Of a DNA stretch of 64,000 nt, positions 58,702 to 64,000 are shown in pieces. The notes under the pieces were generated by a model that made no database searches, was not told where the DNA came from, and was given only the letters and a program-made list of their open reading frames with translations. Numbering within the stretch: the stretch's first letter is position 1; each line of letters opens with the position of its first letter. The stretch lies in the NCBI RefSeq assembly GCF_001280015.1, contig NZ_LGDV01000199.1:1-64000 (forward strand). The letters are read 5' to 3'. This stretch comes from Streptomyces sp. MMG1121. Its GTDB lineage: Bacteria; Actinomycetota; Actinomycetes; Streptomycetales; Streptomycetaceae. The translations under genes were made by a program, and so were the position numbers.

Positions 58702-60141
58702 TCAGCCGCGTGCGTACTCCGCAGCGAGGTCGTCGGCGAGCGCGGCGATCCGGTCCCGGCCCTCCACCCGGGCCACCCAGTCGTGCGGCAGGCCGGTGTC
58801 GCCGTACCACGTGCCGAGCAGGTTGCCGCAGATCGAGCCGGTGGAGTCGCTGTCGCCCGAGTGGTTGACGGCCAGCAGCAGGGCCAGCTCGGGGCGGGGC
58901 TCGGCGAGCGCGCAGTAGACGCCGATGGCGAGGGCCTGCTCGGCGACCCAGCCCGCGCCGAGGGACTCGACCTTCTCGGCCGTCGGTGCCCCGTCGGCGG
59001 CGAGGTCCAGGGCCTCGCGCAGGGCGGCCGTGGTCTCCGTGTGGCCGCGGTACCGCTCCAGCAGCCGCAGTGTGCGCAGCACCGCGCCCTCCAGGGAGTC
59101 CCCGGCGACCAGGTGCGCCACGATCGCCGCGAGCGCGCCCGCCGCGTAGTAGCCGGTGGGGTGACCGTGGGTGATCTGGGCGCCGCGCGCCGCCATGTCG
59201 AAGGCGGCGTCGGCGGGACCCACCAGGCCGAAGGGGGCCGAGCGCATGACCGTGCCGCAGCCCTTGGAGTCGGGGTTGACCTCGCCCGGGGTGCCGTCGA
59301 GCGGAAGTGCGGGGTCGGGCGCGTACCTCTGGGCGACACCGGAGAGACAGGCGTTGCCGGGGGCTCGGCGGGCGTACAGCCAGGCCTCGGTGACGAGACC
59401 GCGGGCGGCTGTGCCGGGCCGCGGGACCGGGCCGACGGCCGGCAGGCCGGGCTGCGAGGCCGGGCCGACGGTCGGCAGGCCGGGCTGCGAGGCCGGGCCG
59501 ACGGTCGGCAGGCCGGGCTGCGAGGCCGGGCCGACGGTCGGCAGGCCGGGCTGCGCGCCGGGGTCGCCGAGCTGCGCCCCCGGCTGCGGGACCAGGCGTG
59601 CGGCCGAGGCCCCCGACCGCGAGACGAAGCCGGCGGCCGGACCTCCGGGACGCGTCACCAAGTCCCCGACCGGACCCCCCGGCTGCGTCACCAAGTCCCG
59701 GGCCGGACCCCCCGGCTGCGTGGACCGGCCCCCCGCCGGACTCCCCGGCTGCACCGACGCCGGCTGATCAGGCCCGGGCGCCGGCTGGGACTGGGTTTCC
59801 AGCCAGCGTTCGTACGCCTGGCGCAGCAGCAGGGGCCAGGCGCCGGCGGTGCCCTTCTCGCGCTGCCGGGCGTGCGCCTGGATCAGGGCCTCGGCGGTGA
59901 ACAGGGTCATCTGGGTGTCGTCGCTGATCAGGCCTACCGCACCGGAGGCGCCGGGCAGCAGGCCCGTGACGCCGCGTGGGCCGTGGGAGACGCGGATGCG
60001 GTCCAGGGAGGCGAACTCCACGGGGTAGCCGAGGGCGTCACCGAGCGCGCCGCCGAGGAGACATCCGCGGACCCTGGCCCGGTACACGGCCGCCGTCTGG
60101 AGGGACGGCGTCCGCCACGGCTGCTGCCACGGCTCGTTCAT
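58702..60141 (-). CDS. ADP-ribosylglycohydrolase family protein with inserted 11-residue repeats
   Basis: 479 residues from ATG 60141. The fold is split: residues 20-120 hold RVRGCLLGGALGDALGYPVEF and the metal motif SDDTQMTLFTAEAL. Residues 129-249 are an insertion of eleven 11-residue Pro/Gly/Gln repeats. Residues 250-479 resume with GTVMRSAPFGL, THGHPTGYYAAGA and the second metal motif NHSGDSDSTGSICGNLLG. Such enzymes remove ADP-ribose from proteins, or act on related ADP-ribosyl targets, using magnesium. The start codon overlaps out-of-frame ATGs of the divergent regulator region. Confidence 0.88.
   Translation of the reverse strand: MNEPWQQPWRTPSLQTAAVYRARVRGCLLGGALGDALGYPVEFASLDRIRVSHGPRGVTGLLPGASGAVGLISDDTQMTLFTAEALIQAHARQREKGTAGAWPLLLRQAYERWLETQSQPAPGPDQPASVQPGSPAGGRSTQPGGPARDLVTQPGGPVGDLVTRPGGPAAGFVSRSGASAARLVPQPGAQLGDPGAQPGLPTVGPASQPGLPTVGPASQPGLPTVGPASQPGLPAVGPVPRPGTAARGLVTEAWLYARRAPGNACLSGVAQRYAPDPALPLDGTPGEVNPDSKGCGTVMRSAPFGLVGPADAAFDMAARGAQITHGHPTGYYAAGALAAIVAHLVAGDSLEGAVLRTLRLLERYRGHTETTAALREALDLAADGAPTAEKVESLGAGWVAEQALAIGVYCALAEPRPELALLLAVNHSGDSDSTGSICGNLLGTWYGDTGLPHDWVARVEGRDRIAALADDLAAEYARG
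59395..59757. repeat. in-frame minisatellite, 11 units of 33 bp
   Basis: Exactly 363 bp, encoding units of the form xxQPGxPxxxx: SVQPGSPAGGR, STQPGGPARDL, VTQPGGPVGDL, VTRPGGPAAGF, VSRSGASAARL, VPQPGAQLGDP, GAQPGLPTVGP, ASQPGLPTVGP twice, ASQPGLPAVGP and VPRPGTAARGL. Units 7-10 are nearly identical at DNA level (59428-59559), so recent slippage is likely. Lengths are all multiples of three and the host frame stays open. Confidence 0.95.
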
Positions 60142-60169
60142 GCGCAACTCCTCGACTACGGTCGGACGT

Positions 60170-61003
60170 ATGGCCATTGTCGCTTCCGGTCCCGCCGCGT
60201 CCGCCACCGCCTCCGCCGCCGACAAGGGCGTCGGCCCGCTGCTGCGCGCCTGGCGGGAGCGGCGCCGGATCTCCCAGCTGGAGCTGGCGCTGCGTGCCGA
60301 CTCCTCCGCCCGGCACATCAGCTTCATCGAGACCGGCCGGTCCCGGCCGAGCGAGGAGATGGTGCTGCGGCTCGCCGAGCATCTGGACGTGCCGGTGCGC
60401 GAGCGCAACTCCCTTCTGCTGGCGGCCGGTTACGCCCCGCACTATCCGGAGACCCCGCTGGACGACCCGGCGCTGGACGCGCTGCGCGACGGCATGGAGC
60501 GCCTCATCCAGGGCTACGAGCCCTACCCGGCGCTGGTGGTCGACGCCGGGTACACGGTCGTCGCCGCGAACCGGGGCATCGCGATGCTGCTGGACGGCGT
60601 GCCGGAGAGGCTGCTGGCCCCGGCGCCGAACGCGATGCGGCTGACCCTGCACCCGCAGGGGCTGGCGCCGCGCATCCGCAATCTGCGCGAGTGGCGCGGG
60701 CACCTGCTGGACCAGATGAGGCGGCAGATCGCCCTGGAGCGCTCGGACCAGCTGCGCGCCCTGTACGAGGAGGTGGCGGCCTACCCGGTGCCCGAGGACG
60801 CGCCGGACGACGAACCGGCCGAGCCCGTCGCGTACTTCGCACTGCCGATGCGCATCGAGCACGACGGCCGGATCCTGTCGTTCGTGTCGTCGATCTCCAC
60901 GTTCAACACCCCGATGGACGTCACGGTCGCCGAACTCGCCATCGAGACGTTCCTGCCGGCGGACCCGGCGACCGCCAAATACCTGCACACGCTCGCTGGT
61001 TGA
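60170..61003 (+). CDS. XRE-family regulator with MmyB-like ligand domain
   Basis: 277 residues from ATG 60170 (MAIVASGPAAS); a start at 60140 is also open but overlaps the divergent glycohydrolase start. The helix-turn-helix is LLRAWRERRRISQLELALRADSSARHISFIETGRSRPSEEMVLRLAEHLDV (about 22-72), followed by a PAS-like MmyB domain (PALVVDAGYTVVAANRG ... LPADPATAKYL). Such regulators often control a neighbouring dehydrogenase or hydrolase. Here the divergent ADP-ribosylglycohydrolase is nearest. Confidence 0.88.
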   Translation: MAIVASGPAASATASAADKGVGPLLRAWRERRRISQLELALRADSSARHISFIETGRSRPSEEMVLRLAEHLDVPVRERNSLLLAAGYAPHYPETPLDDPALDALRDGMERLIQGYEPYPALVVDAGYTVVAANRGIAMLLDGVPERLLAPAPNAMRLTLHPQGLAPRIRNLREWRGHLLDQMRRQIALERSDQLRALYEEVAAYPVPEDAPDDEPAEPVAYFALPMRIEHDGRILSFVSSISTFNTPMDVTVAELAIETFLPADPATAKYLHTLAG

Positions 61004-61121
61004 GCGCCTTCCCGCCGCCTTCCCGCCGCTTTTCGGCCATCGAGATACCCTCGGACCGGTGTGCGAGAGGCGATCACATGGCAGACTGCCCGGGTACTTA
61101 GGCGCGTAGGGGAGGCGTGGC

Positions 61122-61985
61122 GTGAGTGAGCGGCGGGCTGCGCCCACCGTCGGCCAGGTGGTGCTCGGCAAGCGGTTGCAGGAGCTGCGCGAGGCGTCGG
61201 GCCTCAGCCGGGACGAGGCCGCCCGGGTCCTGAGGGTCGCGTCGGCGACCGTACGGCGGATGGAGATGGCCGAGGTCGCGCTGAAGATCCCGTACGTGCA
61301 GGTGCTGCTGGACACCTACGGGGTGCCCGAGGAGGAGGCGGCCGCGTTCGTGCGGCTGGCCGAGGAGGCCAACCAGCCGGGCTGGTGGCAGCGGTTCCAC
61401 GACGTGCTGCCGGACTGGTTCAGCCTGTACGTCAGCCTGGAGGGCGCCGCCCGGATCATCCGCTCCTACGAGCCGCACTTCGTCCCCGGTCTGCTGCAGA
61501 CCGAGGAGTACGCGCGCGCGGTGATGGAGGCGGGCACGATCGGGCAGACCTCGCCGCAGTCGGTCGAGCGGCATGTGTCGCTGCGTCTGGAGCGGCAGCG
61601 ACTGCTGGACCGGGACGACCCGCCCCACCTGTGGGTGATCATGGACGAGACGGTGCTGCGGCGCCCGGTGAGCATGCGCGCCCAGGTGATGCGCGACCAG
61701 TTGGACCGGCTGCTGGAGTACGCCGAGCGGGACAAGGTCACGCTCCAGATCGCCGAGTTCGCGGCGGGCCCGCATCCGGGGACGTACGCGCCGTTCACGC
61801 TGTTCCGGTTCGCCGAGCCGGAGCTGCCGGACATGGTGTTCACCGAGTATCTGACCGGCGCCCTGTATCTGGACTCGCGGCGGGAGGTCGCCGCGCATCT
61901 GGAGGTGCTGGACCACATGACGGCGCGGGCCGCGTCGGTCCAGCGCACGCGGACCCTGCTCAGGGAGTTCCGCGCGTCCCTGTGA
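61122..61985 (+). CDS. XRE-family regulator with DUF5753 domain
   Basis: 287 residues from GTG 61122 (GGGGAGGCGTGGC upstream). N-terminal helix-turn-helix LGKRLQELREASGLSRDEAARVLRVASATVRRMEMAEV, then the DUF5753 domain from about 105 (SYEPHFVPGLLQTEEYARAV ... LRLERQRLL). These Streptomyces regulators often pair with a small DUF397 protein, but none is seen in the 120 bp downstream. No target suggested by context. Confidence 0.92.
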   Translation: MSERRAAPTVGQVVLGKRLQELREASGLSRDEAARVLRVASATVRRMEMAEVALKIPYVQVLLDTYGVPEEEAAAFVRLAEEANQPGWWQRFHDVLPDWFSLYVSLEGAARIIRSYEPHFVPGLLQTEEYARAVMEAGTIGQTSPQSVERHVSLRLERQRLLDRDDPPHLWVIMDETVLRRPVSMRAQVMRDQLDRLLEYAERDKVTLQIAEFAAGPHPGTYAPFTLFRFAEPELPDMVFTEYLTGALYLDSRREVAAHLEVLDHMTARAASVQRTRTLLREFRASL

Positions 61986-62105
61986 CACCCCGCGCGGACC
62001 CGCCCCTGCGGGGGAGGCGGCTGTGACCCGTACGGGTCTGTGCGGAGGTGCGCTCCGGCCCCCGCCCCTAGGTTCGCAGTGACGGGGTGAGCCGAGGGAG
62101 CGCAC

Positions 62106-63432
62106 GTGACCGACTCGCAGACACCGCCCAAGGAGCCCGGTGCGGCCCTGCTCGCCGCGGGGCGGTTCTTCCGGCCCGGCACGCTCGCGCCCGATCTGCA
62201 CAGCATCGCGCTGACCGGCGGGCGGGAGGCGGACGCTTTCTACCGGGACCGGTGGAGCCACGACAAGGTCGTGCACTCCACCCACGGGGTGAACTGCACT
62301 GGTTCGTGCCGGTGGAAGGTGTACGTCAAGGACGGCATCATCACCTGGGAGACGCAGGAGACGGACTATCCGTCGGTGGGCCCGGACCGGCCCGAGTACG
62401 AGCCGCGCGGCTGCCCTCGCGGCGCCGCGTTCTCCTGGTACACCTACTCCCCCACCCGGGTGCGCTACCCGTACATCCGGGGCGTGCTGCTGGAGATGTA
62501 CCGCGAGGCCCGGGAGCGGCTGAAGGATCCGGTGCTGGCCTGGGCGGACCTCCAGAACGACCCCGAGCGGCGGCACCGTTACCAGCGGACCCGCGGCAAG
62601 GGCGTCTGATGCGGGCGAGTTGGGGCGAGGCGGTGGAGATCGTCGCCGCCGCGCAGGTGCACACCATCAAGACCTACGGCCCGGACCGCATCGCCGGGTT
62701 CTCACCGATCCCGGCGATGTCGATGGTGTCGCACGCGGCCGGTGCCCGCTACCACTCGCTGATCGGCGCGCCGATGCTGTCGTTCTACGACTGGTACGCC
62801 GACCTTCCGGTGGCCTCCCCGCAGGTGTTCGGCGACCAGACCGACGTGCCGGAGTCGGGCGACTGGTGGGACGCCGCGTATCTGATGATGTGGGGCTCCA
62901 ACGTCCCCGTGACCCGCACCCCGGACGCCCACTGGATGACGGAGGCCCGCTATCGCGGGCAGAAGGTCGTGGTGGTGTCGCCGGACTACGCGGACAACAC
63001 CAAGTTCGCCGACGAGTGGCTGCACCCGCACCCCGGCACGGACGGCGCGCTCGCGATGGCCATGGGGCATGTGATCCTCAAGGAGTTCTTCGTCGACCGG
63101 GAGACACCGTTCTTCGCGGACTATGTGCGCAAGTTCACCGACCTGCCGTTCCTGGTCACGCTCACCGAGCGGGACGGCGCGTATGTGCCGGCGAAGTTCC
63201 TGCGCGCCGCCGACATCGGGCGCAGGAGCGCACGGTCAACGTGCCCAAGACGGAGACCACGGGCATGCGCGGCGGCATCCACAACACGCTCACCCGGCTG
63301 CTGCTCAAGCCGTCCCATCTGATCGGCGGTTACGCCCAGTTGTCCTGGGCGTTCAACTACCTGGGCCCGACGGGCAACCAGCGCGACGAGGTGACCGTGA
63401 TCCGGCGCCGCAGCCAGGAGGTCGAGTACTGA
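62106..63432 (+). pseudogene. narG: nitrate reductase alpha subunit, frameshifted and internally deleted
   Basis: Residues 1-165 are normal NarG start ([20 protein letters not shown] and CPRGAAF, the His/Cys ligands of FS0). At about 62600 one base is missing: RGKG-V-stop (TGA 62607-62609), while shifting the frame restores RASWGEAVEIVAAAQ and then SNVPVTRTPDAHWMTEARY, up to KFLRAADIG. At about 63220 the sequence jumps directly to QERTVNVPKTETTGMRGGIHNTLTRLL and the true C-terminus, losing an estimated 780 residues of the catalytic core. The product cannot work. The remnants still match closely, so decay is recent. Confidence 0.9.
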
Positions 63433-63640
63433 TGCGTCCCATGGCCCAGATCGCGATGGTCATGAACCTCGACAAGTGCATCGGATGCCATACCTGTTCG
63501 GTGACCTGCAAGCAGGCATGGACCAACCGGCGCGGCATGGAGTACGTCTGGTTCAACAACGTCGAGACCCGCCCGGGGCAGGGCTATCCGCGCCGCTGGG
63601 AGGACCAGGAGACCTGGCGCGGGGGCTGGGAGGTGACCTC
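63432..63640 (+). pseudogene. narH: nitrate reductase beta subunit, 5' remnant
   Basis: About 68 residues of NarH from ATG 63432: AQIAMVMNLDKCIGCHTCSVTCKQAWTNRRGMEYVWFNNVETRPG, with the first ferredoxin-type Cys cluster, up to WRGGWE. Beyond about 63630 the frame becomes meaningless and stops at 63713, because the rest of narH, all of narJ and the start of narI are deleted. Its ATG still overlaps the narG stop as in an intact operon. Confidence 0.9.
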
Positions 63641-64000
63641 GGCTGGCGCTACCGCTACGACAAGTACGGCTGGACCACTCGGTCCTCGCAGGTGTACGAG
63701 TCACGGCTGCTGAACATCGCCTCGCCGGTGTTCCACCACGGCATCCTGTTCGTGCTCGCCGGACATGTCATCGGCCTGTTCGTGCCGACGTCCTGGACGG
63801 AGTCCCTCGGCGTGAGCGAGCACACGTACCACCTGTTCTCGCTGTACGGGGGGACGGCGGCCGGGGTGCTGACGGTCGCCGGCATCGTACTGCTCGTCTA
63901 CCGGCGCCGCACCCGCGCCCCGGTCTTCCGGGCGACGACCGGCAACGACAAGGCGATGTACGTGCTGCTGGTCGGGGCGACCGTGCTGGGCATGACCGCC
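63641..64000 (+). pseudogene. narI: nitrate reductase gamma subunit, 5'-truncated remnant (runs off the window)
   Basis: In the frame beginning at 63641, WRYRYDKYGWTTRSSQVYESRLLNIASPVFHHGILFVLAGHVIGLFVP is unmistakable NarI, including a haem-ligand His pair in the HHGIL and GHVIG helices. Its own start and first membrane helix are missing, fused out of frame to the narH remnant. The reading frame is open to the end of the window. Confidence 0.88.

Noticed and set aside
62620..63432. Separate 270-residue gene in the narG region
   Set aside because: Mostly an out-of-frame reading of narG; only its last 65 residues are real NarG C-terminus, best explained by a deletion junction.

Overview
The window looks like Streptomyces chromosomal DNA. 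G+C is very high, third codon positions are almost all G or C, genes are packed tightly with many ATGA stop/start overlaps, and the gene families (OFA transporters, LtrA, XRE-DUF5753, GH75 chitosanase, CBM2-GH6 and CBM2-GH5 cellulases with CebR boxes) are typical of that genus. All calls come from reading the sequence and from remembered family signatures; no search was run.

Layout. (A) 1-262: the 3' end of a probable site-specific recombinase gene runs into an intact tRNA-Leu(GAG), so the window probably starts at the edge of an integrated element. (B) 438-23797: a large oxalate/formate catabolic region. It holds an aldehyde dehydrogenase, a sucD/sucC-like CoA ligase pair, a thiamine-diphosphate oxalyl-CoA decarboxylase-type enzyme, a canonical formyl-CoA:oxalate CoA-transferase, a fused ADP-forming acyl-CoA ligase, two tandem OFA-family transporters and a third with a 43-residue partner, a GntR/FCD regulator, a KASIII-like protein, a ketopantoate-reductase-like enzyme and an NAD-linked formate dehydrogenase with FdhD. 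The expected flow is oxalate import, oxalyl-CoA, formyl-CoA plus CO2, formate, then CO2 plus NADH. The formate dehydrogenase alpha chain is split into two genes in permuted order. A shared DNA motif (TCGTCGACnGTATGC) lies in the promoters and also inside the fused ligase gene.

(C) 23993-36562: regulators and enzymes (two LysR, MarR with three operator-like boxes, Lrp, two oxidoreductases, isochorismatase-like hydrolase), a secreted sialidase, a BASS transporter, a DHA2-type MFS exporter and a long-chain acyl-CoA synthetase. (D) 36592-48494, all on the minus strand: pqqA-pqqC-pqqD-pqqE followed without a break by secreted pectin/glycan enzymes (GH105, polysaccharide lyase, GH28-GH29, GH27-GH18) and a secreted PQQ-type sugar dehydrogenase. 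Nearly every junction is an ATGA overlap, so cofactor synthesis, substrate release and the probable cofactor user appear to be one coupled operon. No pqqB is present.

(E) 48812-57165: aldo/keto reductase, chitosanase with a palindromic operator, SDR, methyltransferase, PhyH-like dioxygenase, and a GH5-GH6 cellulase pair with CebR boxes. (F) 57494-61985: methyltransferase, pterin dehydratase, an ADP-ribosylglycohydrolase carrying an in-frame 11 x 33-nt minisatellite, and two XRE regulators. (G) 62106-64000: a decayed narGHJI nitrate reductase operon with one frameshift and two large deletions.
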